Assembly (NCBI RefSeq): GCF_002304225.1
Contig: NZ_NSLB01000004.1
Location: forward strand, 62,001-126,000
DNA length: 64,000 bases
Direction of reading: 5' to 3'
From: Pseudomonas sp. HAR-UPW-AIA-41
GTDB lineage: Bacteria > Pseudomonadota > Gammaproteobacteria > Pseudomonadales > Pseudomonadaceae
In this document: piece by piece, positions 19,682-28,839 of the stretch
Layout of the letters: the number at the start of each line of letters is the position of its first letter
Numbering within the stretch: position 1 is the first letter of the stretch
The notes under the pieces: generated by a model
The model's input: only the letters and a program-made list of their open reading frames with translations
The model's database searches: none
What the model was told of the DNA's origin: nothing
Program-made: the position numbers and the translations under genes

Positions 19682-20559
19682 GGCTGAGCGTGCGCCAGGC
19701 GGGGACTAGGAGCGGCAGGATAAAAGCCTGCCGTCAGGCTGGCCAGCACTTGCGGAATCCGCGGCCCCAGCCCGCCGACCAGGACGCTCGGATCCAGACT
19801 CGACACCCGCTGCTCACGCACCGCACGCAGCTGCTCAAGCGCCGGATTCTGCGCCAGCAAGGCCGCAATGGCGGCTTCACCCCGCAGGCGCCGGTCGGCC
19901 ACCAGCAGCACATCGACATCCAGCCCCAGCAGGGCTTCACTCGACAGTGGCTTGTATCCCTGATGCGCGACCGGACTGACTCCCCCGGCCTGCTCGATCA
20001 GCCATACCGCCGAGGTGTCCCGCCCGGCAATCAGCGGACTGCCTCCGGCGTGCCCCAGCAGCATCAGTACCCGTGGCGCCGGCTGGCGTTGCTGAGCCTG
20101 ACGAATGGCCTCGGCCTGTTCCTGCAGATCACGAGAGAACCGCTGCCACGCCTGCTCTGCAGCAGACGCATCACCCAGCAGAAGGCCCAGACGCTGCAGA
20201 TTGCCCTGCAATGTCGGCAGATCGGCGCGGGCCGACAGCACTTCAATCTGCACACCGGCGGCCTTGAGCTGCTGCAGCACCGGTGGCGGCCCCATCTCCT
20301 CGGTCCCCAGCAGCACCTGCGGGCGCAAGGCCAGAATACCTTCGGCCGCCAATTGACGCTGGTAGCCGATGTTTGGCCGCTGAGCCAACGACTGCAGGTG
20401 CAGACTGGTGCTGTCCACGCCGACCAGACGCGACTCGCCACCCAATGCAACCACCCACTCGCTGATGGCGCCCCCTGCGCTGACCCAGCGCGGGGCATCC
20501 TGTGCGTGCAGGCTCCCGGCAACAAGTGCCGCCATCCATGCCAACAGCCAGCGCCTCAT
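19678..20559 (-). CDS. phuT: Haem-binding periplasmic protein PhuT
   Basis: 293 residues, with a signal peptide (LLAWMAALVAGSLHAQ) and a class III solute-binding fold. PNIGYQRQLAAEGILAL corresponds to the region that holds the haem-ligating tyrosine in P. aeruginosa PhuT, and a Tyr is present. It ferries haem from the outer-membrane receptor to PhuUV. The ATG at 20559 overlaps the phuS stop by ATGA; the open frame upstream of it is a shadow of phuS. Confidence 0.94.
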   Translation of the reverse strand: MRRWLLAWMAALVAGSLHAQDAPRWVSAGGAISEWVVALGGESRLVGVDSTSLHLQSLAQRPNIGYQRQLAAEGILALRPQVLLGTEEMGPPPVLQQLKAAGVQIEVLSARADLPTLQGNLQRLGLLLGDASAAEQAWQRFSRDLQEQAEAIRQAQQRQPAPRVLMLLGHAGGSPLIAGRDTSAVWLIEQAGGVSPVAHQGYKPLSSEALLGLDVDVLLVADRRLRGEAAIAALLAQNPALEQLRAVREQRVSSLDPSVLVGGLGPRIPQVLASLTAGFYPAAPSPRLAHAQP

Positions 20560-21638
20560 TGCGCCGCCTCCAGCGCCACAAAGGACTCGGCCAGCTGACG
20601 CCAGCCGTCCAGCTCCGGCACGCCGGGCTTGCGCGCACCGAACAGCTGTAGCACCAGCTCGCCATCCGCATCGAAGGCTTCCCAGCTGGTAATGACACCA
20701 TCCGTGCTCGGCTTGCGGACGCGCCACAGAGAATGCACGCCGCGCGTCTGCAGGTGCAGGTTGAATTCGGGGTCCATCACGTTGAACCAGCTGTCCAGCC
20801 AGCGCAGGTTCTGCACCGGGCCGCTGTGAATCTGAATGCAGTGGGCGTTGCCGACAAACACCATAATCGGTACTTCCCGAGCGGCAGCCGCTTCGAACAG
20901 GCGCGGCAGTTCGGTCACCGCCAGCGGCTCGGCCCACTCGCGCCCAGCCAGACGCAGCGCCTGCTCACGGGCAGCAGCGTGCCGGTTGATCAGCGCAAAG
21001 AAGTGGTGGGTGTCCTTGAGGGCTGTCCAGCCAGCTCGCAGCGAGTCGGCATCGATCTCGTCATCGGCTCGCGCCGCCGTCTTCGGCATGCCAGGAAGGA
21101 TCTCCAGCTCCGGCTGCTGATCCTCATGACGGAAGCGTTCCAGCAACAGGTTCCAGGCATCCAGATCACTCTGCTCTGTGAGAAACACCTTGTGCACGGC
21201 CATCCCCTGCGCATCGAACACCTGCAGGCTGCGCTGAACACCACGCCCCGTCGACTCGGTCAGCGCAAAGACGCTCTCCCAGCCCTTGAGGAACAGGCGC
21301 AGATCGATGTCCGCCGACACCACCAGCCCCATGCCACCATTGGTACTTACCGAAACCTCGCGGTAGATGCCCTTGCGCTCGTGAACGCAGTGCTCATTAC
21401 GGGTCAGCGCCATCACATAACCCAGGCTCTCCAGCGCCGGCAGCAGGTCGGCCCAGTGCGGGCGCAGGCGCAGAGCATCGGTGCCGACACGGCAGGCCAA
21501 CAGCTCGCCTTCACTGACACCCAGCTGCTGGGCAGCCTCACGCGCCCGCAGCTTGGGCTGCTCACTGCGCAGGTGCTGCCAGGCACGGTAAAGGGCAGGC
21601 GTTGTCACGACGGCGGATGAAATACTGACGGAATTCAT
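20556..21638 (-). CDS. phuS: Haemin-degrading factor / cytoplasmic haem-trafficking protein PhuS
   Basis: 360 residues, two repeated HemS/ChuX halves (RAREAAQQLGVSEGELLACR at the start, and a second copy from about residue 205). PhuS-type proteins receive imported haem in the cytoplasm and hand it to haem oxygenase in P. aeruginosa. No haem oxygenase gene is in this window. AAGGA lies 7 bases before the ATG. It follows tonB by 36 bp and is coupled to phuT. Confidence 0.93.
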   Translation of the reverse strand: MNSVSISSAVVTTPALYRAWQHLRSEQPKLRAREAAQQLGVSEGELLACRVGTDALRLRPHWADLLPALESLGYVMALTRNEHCVHERKGIYREVSVSTNGGMGLVVSADIDLRLFLKGWESVFALTESTGRGVQRSLQVFDAQGMAVHKVFLTEQSDLDAWNLLLERFRHEDQQPELEILPGMPKTAARADDEIDADSLRAGWTALKDTHHFFALINRHAAAREQALRLAGREWAEPLAVTELPRLFEAAAAREVPIMVFVGNAHCIQIHSGPVQNLRWLDSWFNVMDPEFNLHLQTRGVHSLWRVRKPSTDGVITSWEAFDADGELVLQLFGARKPGVPELDGWRQLAESFVALEAAQ

Positions 21639-21674
21639 GGTTAGTCCTTACTCGGAGGGAATGGACGCTGCCGG

Positions 21675-22343
21675 CTATCGCGCCGTCAGCAGGTTGAACT
21701 CGATGGGAATCTGCACCCGGCTGGGCACGGCCTGACCGCCCACGCGCTCGGGGTTGAAGTGCCAGGTCTGCACGGCCTCCAGCGCCGCGCGGTCGAGCAT
21801 GGGCACACCGGAGGAACGCAGCAGACGACGCTCACGCTGCTCACCGCGAACACCCAGACGTACCTCGACCCACACCACGCCCTGCAGGCGGCGCTGCCGG
21901 GCCAGGGCCGGATAGCGCGGCGCAGTCGGCGCCTGACGAAAGCTCGGGCGCTGCACCAACACCTCTGGCAACACCCTGTCCACCGCCGGCGCAACCGGCT
22001 CTCTCCTTGCGGTAGCCGGAGCCGCTGACACACCAGTGGTAACCGTCGGAACTGGCGCCGGCATCTCACGGGCCTCGGTCGGCCGGGCACGGGGGCGAAC
22101 GCGCGCCGGCGCCTGTTGCACCGTCACTGGCGGCTTGAGCTCTGGCTTCGCTGCCGGCTTAGGCACAGGCACTGGCGCCACTGTCTGAGAAGGAGCTGGC
22201 AGCGGCGCCAGACTGATCTCGAACACCTCACTCGCCTGCCCTGCCACAGGTGCAGCGGCCTCCGGCCAGGCGTCGCGCAGCCACCAGCCCAGCACCATGT
22301 GCAGGACCAGCGAACAGCCGAGGGGAAGGAAAAATCGCAGCAT
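21675..22343 (-). CDS. tonB: Energy transducer TonB
   Basis: 222 residues: one N-terminal membrane helix (FFLPLGCSLVLHMVLGWW), a long Pro/Ala/Val-rich periplasmic spacer (about 45-130), and the C-terminal TonB domain with YPALARQRRLQGVVWVEVRL and VQTWHFNPERVGG. It couples proton-motive force from ExbBD to outer-membrane receptors. No exbB or exbD is nearby. Placed as first gene ahead of phuS and divergent from the receptor gene, it is probably dedicated to haem uptake and iron-controlled. Confidence 0.93.
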   Translation of the reverse strand: MLRFFLPLGCSLVLHMVLGWWLRDAWPEAAAPVAGQASEVFEISLAPLPAPSQTVAPVPVPKPAAKPELKPPVTVQQAPARVRPRARPTEAREMPAPVPTVTTGVSAAPATARREPVAPAVDRVLPEVLVQRPSFRQAPTAPRYPALARQRRLQGVVWVEVRLGVRGEQRERRLLRSSGVPMLDRAALEAVQTWHFNPERVGGQAVPSRVQIPIEFNLLTAR

Positions 22344-22369
22344 GACTCTCTCCAGATGCGAATCTATTT

Positions 22370-22388
22370 GATAAGCATTTGCATCAAA
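22370..22388. promoter_or_regulatory. Candidate Fur box between tonB-phuSTUVW and phuR
   Basis: A 19-bp window starting GATAAGCATT and ending GCATCAAA matches the Fur consensus at about 11 of 19 positions, in the 132-bp divergent gap where iron control of both units is expected. By eye only. Confidence 0.5.
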
Positions 22389-22475
22389 TCGTCAAGCTGA
22401 GTAATGTTCGGCGCCGATATCAACCGGCGCCCATCTGCCTTCCGGCACGTCTACGGCGCATTTCAGGAGCCGCTC

Positions 22476-24749
22476 ATGCTGTACTCACCGCCCTTCGCCC
22501 GTCGTTTCCCGCTGCTTGCCCTGCTGCTCTGCCCGCCTCTGGCGCTGGCCAGCGAAGCCCAGCCCACCCAGTTCGATACCGTGACGGTTACCGCTACCCA
22601 CAGCGAACAGAGCCTTGGCAGCGTGCCCAGCACCGTGAGCGTGGTGGATGCCCGGCAGATCGATCAGCAGCAGATCAAGAACATGAAAGACCTGGTGCGC
22701 TACGAACCCGGCGTGTCGGTCAGCGGCACCGGTAGCCGCTTCGGCCTCTCGGGCATCAGCATCCGCGGTATCGGTGGCAACCGGGTGCTGACCCAGGTGG
22801 ACGGCGTCAGCGTGCCGGGCGAGTTCGCCTTCGGTCCGTTTCTCAGTGCCCAGCGCAATTACATCGACCTGGACACCGTCAAACAGGTCGAGATCATCCG
22901 TGGCCCCGCCAGCACCCTGTATGGCAGTGATGCCATCGGCGGCGCGGTGTCCTTCCTGACCAAGGATGCCGGCGACTATCTGGAGGACGGCGACGACAGC
23001 TATGCCCGGCTGAAAACCGGGTACGACGGCAGCGATGACAGCTGGCAGCGCAGCGCCACCCTGGCGGCCCGCCAGGGCGATTTCGATGGTCTGCTGCACC
23101 TCAGCCGCCGCACCGGCCAGGCCCTCGACACCTACGGTGGTCAGGGCGGCAATGGCAGCTCGCGTGAAGAGGCCAACCCGGTGGACTTCACCACCGATAA
23201 CCTGCTGGCCAAGCTGGGCTGGAACTACGCTGACGGCGATCGCCTGCAACTGGTCTATGAGCGTTTCGCCGACGATAGCGACACCCGGGTGCGCAGCGGC
23301 TACAACCAGGCCAGCAGCACCCGCCTCTTCGGCAACACCTACAGCAACACCCTGATCAAGAGCAGCGATGGGCGGGACAGCACCGACCGCGAGCGGGTCG
23401 GTCTTGAGCACAGTTTCCACATCGGCAGCCTGCTGGCCGACCATGTCGACTGGCAGCTCAACTATCAGACCAGCCAGACCCGCCAGCGCACCTACCAGGA
23501 GCGTTACAGCTGGACGGGCGCGGCCAGCAGCACGCCGCCGGGCTCCGCCCCGCTGCGCCAGCGTTACCGCGACTCGGTCTACGAGGAAGACGAATGGAGC
23601 TTCAACAGCCAGCTGAAGAAAGGTTTCACCCTGGGCCAGACCGAACACCTGCTGACCTACGGCGCGGACCTGTCACGCAGCGAAAGCAGTGACCTGCGCA
23701 AGGGCAGTGAAATCAATACCGTCACCGGGCTGCCTTACGCCAACCCCGAGCCCTTTCCGCTCAGCGACTTCCCCGACCCGACTCAGGACGAATACGCCCT
23801 ATTCGTTCAGGACAGCATCGATGTCGGCCGCTGGAACCTGCTCGCCGGCCTGCGCTATGACTACTACCGGATGAAACCGGATGCCACCGCCGAGTACCTG
23901 AAGAACAACCCGCTGGACCGTGACCCGTCGAGCTTCAGCGACAGCCACCTGTCGCCGAAACTGGCCGCCACCTACCAGCTCGACGATGCCCACAGCCTCT
24001 ATGGTCAATACGCCGCCGGCTTCCGCGCACCGGAGGTGATCGACATCTTTGGCGAGTTCGTCAATCTGCAAAGCAACTACCAGACGCTGGCCAACACCAG
24101 CCTCAAACCGGAAACCAGCGACAGCTTCGAAGTCGGTCTGCGCGGCCAGTACGCGCAGGGCAGCTGGGGCCTGGCGCTGTTCTACAACCAGTACGATGAC
24201 TTCATCGAACAGGTCACCCTGGCGGAAGATCCGACCGGCAATGGCCGCCTGACCTTCCAGTCGCAGAACCTCGACCGCGTGACCATCCGCGGCGCCGAGG
24301 CCCGTGGCGAACTGTTCCTCGACAACGCCGGCCTGCCAGCCGGCAGCAAGCTGCGCGGCAGCCTTGCCTATGCGCGCGGCAAGGACGAGGAAAGCGGCCA
24401 GCCGATCAACAGTATCGATCCGCTGAAAAGCGTGATCGGTCTAGCCTACGACGCCCCGAGCGGGCAGTTCGGGGGCGAACTGGCCTGGACGCTGGTCGCC
24501 GCCAAGGAGCGCATCGACGACAGCCAGACAGCCAACCAGTACCAGCCCTCCGGCTACGGCACCCTGGACCTGCTGGGTTACTGGCAGCTCACCGAGGAGG
24601 TCTCGGTCAATGGCGGCCTGTACAACCTCACCGACAAGCAATACTGGCAATGGGGTGATGTGCGCGGCCTGAGCAGCACCAGCGCCGGTCTCGGCCGTTA
24701 CAGCCAGCCGGGCCGCTACATGGCCGCCAACCTGATCTGGGAAATCTGA
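22476..24749 (+). CDS. phuR: TonB-dependent haem/haemoglobin outer-membrane receptor
   Basis: About 757 residues. Signal peptide (LLALLLCPPLALA), TonB box FDTVTVTAT at the mature start, plug domain with GIGGNRVLTQVDGV and RGPASTLYGSDAIGGAVSF, then a 22-strand-type barrel. The haem-receptor signatures FRAP (about residue 515) and N-x-x-LKPE are both present; the intervening loop has a Tyr but no His, as in P. aeruginosa PhuR, which ligates haem through Tyr. The ATG at 22476 has CAGGAG 5 bases upstream. Divergent from the transport operon. Confidence 0.95.
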   Translation: MLYSPPFARRFPLLALLLCPPLALASEAQPTQFDTVTVTATHSEQSLGSVPSTVSVVDARQIDQQQIKNMKDLVRYEPGVSVSGTGSRFGLSGISIRGIGGNRVLTQVDGVSVPGEFAFGPFLSAQRNYIDLDTVKQVEIIRGPASTLYGSDAIGGAVSFLTKDAGDYLEDGDDSYARLKTGYDGSDDSWQRSATLAARQGDFDGLLHLSRRTGQALDTYGGQGGNGSSREEANPVDFTTDNLLAKLGWNYADGDRLQLVYERFADDSDTRVRSGYNQASSTRLFGNTYSNTLIKSSDGRDSTDRERVGLEHSFHIGSLLADHVDWQLNYQTSQTRQRTYQERYSWTGAASSTPPGSAPLRQRYRDSVYEEDEWSFNSQLKKGFTLGQTEHLLTYGADLSRSESSDLRKGSEINTVTGLPYANPEPFPLSDFPDPTQDEYALFVQDSIDVGRWNLLAGLRYDYYRMKPDATAEYLKNNPLDRDPSSFSDSHLSPKLAATYQLDDAHSLYGQYAAGFRAPEVIDIFGEFVNLQSNYQTLANTSLKPETSDSFEVGLRGQYAQGSWGLALFYNQYDDFIEQVTLAEDPTGNGRLTFQSQNLDRVTIRGAEARGELFLDNAGLPAGSKLRGSLAYARGKDEESGQPINSIDPLKSVIGLAYDAPSGQFGGELAWTLVAAKERIDDSQTANQYQPSGYGTLDLLGYWQLTEEVSVNGGLYNLTDKQYWQWGDVRGLSSTSAGLGRYSQPGRYMAANLIWEI

Positions 24750-24807
24750 GCGGCACTTTCGGCCTCCACCGCGGGCGGTGATAATCACCGCCCCAACGGA
24801 GGTCGCC

Positions 24808-25125
24808 ATGCATGCAGTGTGTGAAAGCCGTGATCTGGCCGAAGGCCAGAGCCGCGGCTTTGTCATTGAAGAAACCAGCCTGCTGGTGGTGCGCCGGCAT
24901 GGGCAGGTGTACGCCTACCGCAACCGCTGCCCCCATCGCGGAATTGCCCTGGAGTGGCTGCCCGACCAGTTTCTCGATCACAGCGGCAGTCTGATCCAGT
25001 GCGCGACCCACGGCGCACTGTTTCTCATCGAGTCCGGCGAGTGCGTGGCAGGCCCCTGTGCCGGACAGATGCTCCAGACGCTGGCCTGCCAGGAGCAGGA
25101 CGGCAGCATCTGGGTTTCGCTTTAG
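24808..25125 (+). CDS. Small Rieske [2Fe-2S] protein
   Basis: 105 residues, a stand-alone Rieske ferredoxin-like domain: CPHRG (first Cys/His pair) and C-A-T-H-G-A-L-F (second pair). Such proteins donate electrons to oxygenases or reductases, but no partner oxygenase is adjacent. The ATG at 24808 has GGAGG 6 bases upstream. It lies 58 bp after phuR and converges on sfsA with only 7 bp between them. A link to haem use is possible only by position. Confidence 0.9.
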   Translation: MHAVCESRDLAEGQSRGFVIEETSLLVVRRHGQVYAYRNRCPHRGIALEWLPDQFLDHSGSLIQCATHGALFLIESGECVAGPCAGQMLQTLACQEQDGSIWVSL

Positions 25126-25132
25126 AAACCGG

Positions 25133-25840
25133 TTAGAGCAGCACTTCCAGGCGCCGCACCAGACTAATTGCCTCGGGAGTAATCTCGGCGCCATAGGCCA
25201 GCACCTCGACGCCCGCCTCCCGGGCTTCACACAACCCGGCGGCATAGGCCGGATCAATCTCCTGCGCCGCGCGTACCGCTTCGATGCCGCTCAGGTTCAC
25301 GCAATACAGCTGCACGGCCCGCACACCGGCGCGAGCCTGTGCCGCCAGCTCGCGCAGGTGCCTGGCGCCCCGTTCAGTGCGGGCATCGGGGAAGGCGGCC
25401 ACGGCCGAATCCGCAAAGCCCAGGGTCACGCTCTTCACTTCGATCCAGGCCGGCCCTGTGGCGAACTGCAGGCAAAAGTCCGCCCGGCTGTTTTCCTCGC
25501 CAAAGCGCACCTCGCGCCGGAGCCCTGCGAAACCGGCCAGTTCGGTGATCACCCCGCCGCGCAGAGCTTCCTCCACCAGCGCATTGGCCCGCGCGGTATT
25601 GATGCAGGCCAGGCGCCCGTGCGGGGTTTCGCCCAGTTCCCAGGTGCCCGGCAATTTGCGTTTGGGGTCCTGGCTGCGGCTGAACCAGACACGGCAGCCT
25701 TCGCTCATGCAGTTGAGCATCGAGCCGGTGTTCGGGCAGTGGATGGTCAGCTGCTCGCCGCCGGCTGTCTCGATATCGGCGAGAAAGCGCTTGTAGCGGC
25801 GTAGCAGGCGGCCCTCCTCCATCGGCGGATCAAAGCGCAT
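25133..25840 (-). CDS. sfsA: SfsA family DNA/RNA nuclease (sugar fermentation stimulation protein)
   Basis: 235 residues. N-terminal OB-like part ([25 protein letters not shown]) and a nuclease-like C-terminal part with DFCLQF and [10 protein letters not shown]. coli SfsA was first described as affecting maltose genes and is nucleic-acid binding. The first ATG matches the E. coli N-terminus, giving an 11-bp overlap with the upstream aminotransferase gene. The cellular role is not settled. Confidence 0.93.
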   Translation of the reverse strand: MRFDPPMEEGRLLRRYKRFLADIETAGGEQLTIHCPNTGSMLNCMSEGCRVWFSRSQDPKRKLPGTWELGETPHGRLACINTARANALVEEALRGGVITELAGFAGLRREVRFGEENSRADFCLQFATGPAWIEVKSVTLGFADSAVAAFPDARTERGARHLRELAAQARAGVRAVQLYCVNLSGIEAVRAAQEIDPAYAAGLCEAREAGVEVLAYGAEITPEAISLVRRLEVLL

Positions 25841-27011
25841 CGGGGCGCCAGCTCTTCAGGCCACGGGCAATGCGCTCGACCGCCTGCTGCAGACGCGGCA
25901 GGCTCTGGGTGTAGGCAAAGCGCACATGCTGGTCGGCCTGGTAACGGCCGAAGTCGATGCCCGGAGTGAAGGCCACATGCTCGGTTTCCAGAAAGTGCCG
26001 GCAGAAGGCAAAGGCGTCGCCACCGAATGCCGAGATGTCGGCATATAGATAGAAGGCGCCCTGTGGTTCCACGGCGATGCGGAAACCCAGCTCACGCAGG
26101 GCCGGCAGCAGGTAGTCGCGGCGCGCGGCGAACTCGCCACGGCGTTCTTCAAGAATGGCCAGTGTCTCCGGCTCGAAGCAGGCCAGTGCCGCATGCTGGG
26201 CCATCGAGGGGGCGCTGATATAGAGGTTCTGCGCCAGTTTCTCCAGCTCGCCCACCGCCGCCGGCGGCGCCACCAGCCAGCCGAGACGCCAGCCGGTCAT
26301 GCCGAAATACTTGGAGAAGCTGTTGAGCACGAATGCCTCGTCATCCACCTCCAGCACGCTGGCCGCCTCACAGCCGTAGGTCAGGCCGTGGTAGATCTCG
26401 TCCACCACCAGATGCCCGCCACGATGCCTGAGGGACTGCGAGAGCGCAGCCAGCTCGTCGCGTTCCAGCAGGGTACCGGTGGGATTGGCCGGCGAGGCCA
26501 CCAGGGCACCCACACTGTCAGCACTCCAGAAACGCTCGACCAGTTCCGGCGTCAACTGGTAACGCACCTCGGGGCCGACCGGTACCAACTGCGCGGCACC
26601 TTCGACCAGACGCAGAAAATGACGATTGCACGGATAGCCCGGGTCGGCGAGCAGCCAGTGCTTGCCCGGGTCGACCAGGAGGCTGGCCGCCAGCAGCAAC
26701 GCGCCGGAGCCACCGGGGGTGATCAGAATGCGCTCTGGATCAATCGACAAGCGATAGCGATCGGCGTAGAACCGGGCAATGGCCTCACGCAGTTGAGGCA
26801 GGCCACGGGCGGCGGTGTAACGGGTATGGCCGGCGCCCAGCGCCGCCTGACCGGCACGCACGATGGGTTCGGCGGTGGTGAAGTCCGGCTCGCCGATTTC
26901 CAGATGAATCACATCGTGACCGGCGGCCTGCAATTCATTGGCCCGCGCCAGCAGTGCCATGACGTGAAAGGGCTCGATGGCACGACTGCGTGCACTGTAA
27001 GACTGGGCCAT
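25830..27011 (-). CDS. Pyridoxal-phosphate class I/II aminotransferase
   Basis: 393 residues, fold type I aminotransferase. Visible: [12 protein letters not shown] near residue 40, [22 protein letters not shown], and the PLP lysine in [17 protein letters not shown]. It belongs to the aspartate/branched-donor group; the substrate cannot be set from sequence. The ATG at 27011 begins a typical N-terminus ([15 protein letters not shown]); the longer frame to 27218 runs into the dksA promoter region. The homologous gene is next to dksA in P. aeruginosa too. Confidence 0.9.
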   Translation of the reverse strand: MAQSYSARSRAIEPFHVMALLARANELQAAGHDVIHLEIGEPDFTTAEPIVRAGQAALGAGHTRYTAARGLPQLREAIARFYADRYRLSIDPERILITPGGSGALLLAASLLVDPGKHWLLADPGYPCNRHFLRLVEGAAQLVPVGPEVRYQLTPELVERFWSADSVGALVASPANPTGTLLERDELAALSQSLRHRGGHLVVDEIYHGLTYGCEAASVLEVDDEAFVLNSFSKYFGMTGWRLGWLVAPPAAVGELEKLAQNLYISAPSMAQHAALACFEPETLAILEERRGEFAARRDYLLPALRELGFRIAVEPQGAFYLYADISAFGGDAFAFCRHFLETEHVAFTPGIDFGRYQADQHVRFAYTQSLPRLQQAVERIARGLKSWRPDAL

Positions 27012-27202
27012 GGGGCTACCCTGAAAAGACAAAGGCGCAATTCTACCCAAGCCCTGCGCACACGGCAGCAAGCACGACATGCGGGAGTGGCGCCCACGGG
27101 AACCTTCTGGTAAGTTCGCCCGCTTGCAGCCGCAGGGCCCGTTTATCGGGCGATGGACACGTTCCTGCGCAGTGGATAAGAGAAAGTGAGAGGCAGTCAT
27201 CC

Positions 27203-27646
27203 ATGGCCACCAAAGCAAAACAACAGAACAGCCAACTGATTCGCGGCTTCGAACCCTACAAAGAGAAAAAGGGTGAGGAGTACATGAGCGATTCGATGCG
27301 CGCGCACTTCACTGACATTCTCAACAAATGGAAGCTGGAGCTGATGCAGGAAGTCGACCGTACCGTGCATCACATGCAGGACGAAGCGGCCAACTTCCCG
27401 GACCCGGCCGACCGCGCCAGCCAGGAAGAAGAGTTCAGCCTGGAACTGCGTGCCCGCGACCGCGAGCGCAAGCTGATCAAGAAGATCGACGAAACCCTGC
27501 AGCTGATCGAAGACAATGACTACGGCTGGTGCGATTCCTGTGGCGTTGAGATCGGCATTCGCCGCCTCGAGGCCCGCCCTACCGCCACTCTCTGCATCGA
27601 CTGCAAGACCTTGGCGGAAATCAAGGAAAAGCAGATCGGTTCCTGA
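27203..27646 (+). CDS. dksA: RNA polymerase-binding transcription factor DksA
   Basis: 147 residues. Coiled-coil arm with the tip motif [15 protein letters not shown] (acidic residues that enter the RNA polymerase secondary channel), and a four-Cys zinc finger C-x2-C (CDSCG) and C-x2-C (CIDC). With ppGpp it represses stable-RNA promoters and activates amino-acid biosynthetic ones. The ATG at 27203 gives the normal pseudomonad length. A GC-rich hairpin follows. Confidence 0.97.
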   Translation: MATKAKQQNSQLIRGFEPYKEKKGEEYMSDSMRAHFTDILNKWKLELMQEVDRTVHHMQDEAANFPDPADRASQEEEFSLELRARDRERKLIKKIDETLQLIEDNDYGWCDSCGVEIGIRRLEARPTATLCIDCKTLAEIKEKQIGS

Positions 27647-27652
27647 TCCCGG

Positions 27653-27674
27653 ACGGGGCGCCTAGGCGCCCCGT
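27653..27674 (+). terminator. Hairpin after dksA
   Basis: Arms ACGGGGCGCC/GGCGCCCCGT with a 2-base centre, directly after dksA. The following T-run is poor, so read-through into gluQRS is likely. Confidence 0.55.
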
Positions 27675-27698
27675 TGCATTTCTGCCGCCTGCCTCGCC

Positions 27699-28586
27699 AT
27701 GACCGCCAGTTCCTATATCGGGCGCTTCGCTCCCACCCCCAGTGGCCACCTGCACTTCGGTTCACTGGTAGCTGCTCTCGCTTCCTTCCTCGACGCCCGC
27801 CATGTGGGCGGCCGCTGGCTGGTGCGCATGGAAGACCTCGACCCACCAAGGGAAATGCCCGGTGCCCAGGACGCCATTCTGCGCGCTCTGGAAATCTACG
27901 GTCTGCACTGGGACGGCGAGGTCATTCGCCAGAGCGAGCGCCACGCAACCTACGCGGCGGTGATCGAGCGCTTGCTGCAGCAAGGCCTGGCCTACGCCTG
28001 CGACTGCTCGCGCAAGCAGCTCGAAGGCCACCACGGCATCTACCCCGGCACCTGCCGCAATCGCCAGCTGCCCGCCGAGAACGCCGCCATCCGCCTGCGC
28101 GTGCCGGAGCTGGAGTACCACTTCTGCGACCGGGTACAGGGCAAATACCGCCAGCATCTGGGCCGCGAGGTCGGTGACTTTGTCATCCGCCGCCGCGACG
28201 GGCTTTACGCCTATCAGCTGGCTGTGGTGCTGGATGATGCCTGGCAGGGCATCACGGATATCGTCCGCGGCGCCGATCTGCTGGATTCCACCCCGCGCCA
28301 GCTGTACCTGCAGGAGCTGCTCGGCCTCCCCACGCCGCGCTACCTGCATGTACCGCTGATCATCCAGCCCGATGGCCACAAGCTGGGCAAATCCTACCGC
28401 TCGCCGCCGCTGCCGGCCGATCAGGCTCCCGCCCTGCTGGTGCGCGCCCTGCGCGCCCTAGGCCAGCAGCCGCCGGAAGCGCTCGCCACCTGCAACACCG
28501 GCGAGGTGCTGGACTGGGCCATCCGTCATTGGGATGCCCAGCGCATCCCGCGCTGCCGCACCCTGGCCGAAGCACAGCTACGCTGA
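27699..28586 (+). CDS. gluQ: Glutamyl-Q tRNA(Asp) synthetase
   Basis: 295 residues, a truncated glutamyl-tRNA synthetase lacking the anticodon-binding domain. It attaches glutamate to queuosine 34 of tRNA-Asp. Signatures: FAPTPSGHLHFGSL (HIGH region), zinc site CDC-(x17)-Y-x3-C, and KLGKS (KMSKS-like). It sits just after dksA, the standard order in many proteobacteria, and makes functional sense with the tgt and queA genes found elsewhere in this window. Confidence 0.96.
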   Translation: MTASSYIGRFAPTPSGHLHFGSLVAALASFLDARHVGGRWLVRMEDLDPPREMPGAQDAILRALEIYGLHWDGEVIRQSERHATYAAVIERLLQQGLAYACDCSRKQLEGHHGIYPGTCRNRQLPAENAAIRLRVPELEYHFCDRVQGKYRQHLGREVGDFVIRRRDGLYAYQLAVVLDDAWQGITDIVRGADLLDSTPRQLYLQELLGLPTPRYLHVPLIIQPDGHKLGKSYRSPPLPADQAPALLVRALRALGQQPPEALATCNTGEVLDWAIRHWDAQRIPRCRTLAEAQLR

Positions 28587-28662
28587 CCCACGGCGGCTCA
28601 CGATGCTTTCAGCCGCCGGTCGGCTCCGCTACCATCGCGGCACGCCCGTCAAGAGTTCCGGC

Positions 28663-28839
28663 ATGTACATCTACCGTCTGGTCCTGCTCCTGGTAGTAGG
28701 GATCTACCTGTTCTCCCCCGCCATCATGGATTGGTGGATCGAGCCCTCCGGCGCCTGGTACCGCCCGTACCTGCTGTGGCTGATCCTGATCGTGGCAACC
28801 TTCATCCTGCAGAGCCAACACGATGCTGACGAGCTTTAG
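28663..28839 (+). CDS. cbrX: Small two-helix membrane protein overlapping cbrA (CbrX-like)
   Basis: 58 residues with two hydrophobic segments (LVLLLVVGIYLFSPAIM and LLWLILIVATFIL), so an inner-membrane hairpin is expected. Its last 17 bp overlap the start of cbrA, which suggests coupled translation. A small reading frame called cbrX precedes and overlaps cbrA in P. putida, as I recall; I assign the name on position, size and topology. No biochemical function is evident. Confidence 0.8.
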   Translation: MYIYRLVLLLVVGIYLFSPAIMDWWIEPSGAWYRPYLLWLILIVATFILQSQHDADEL

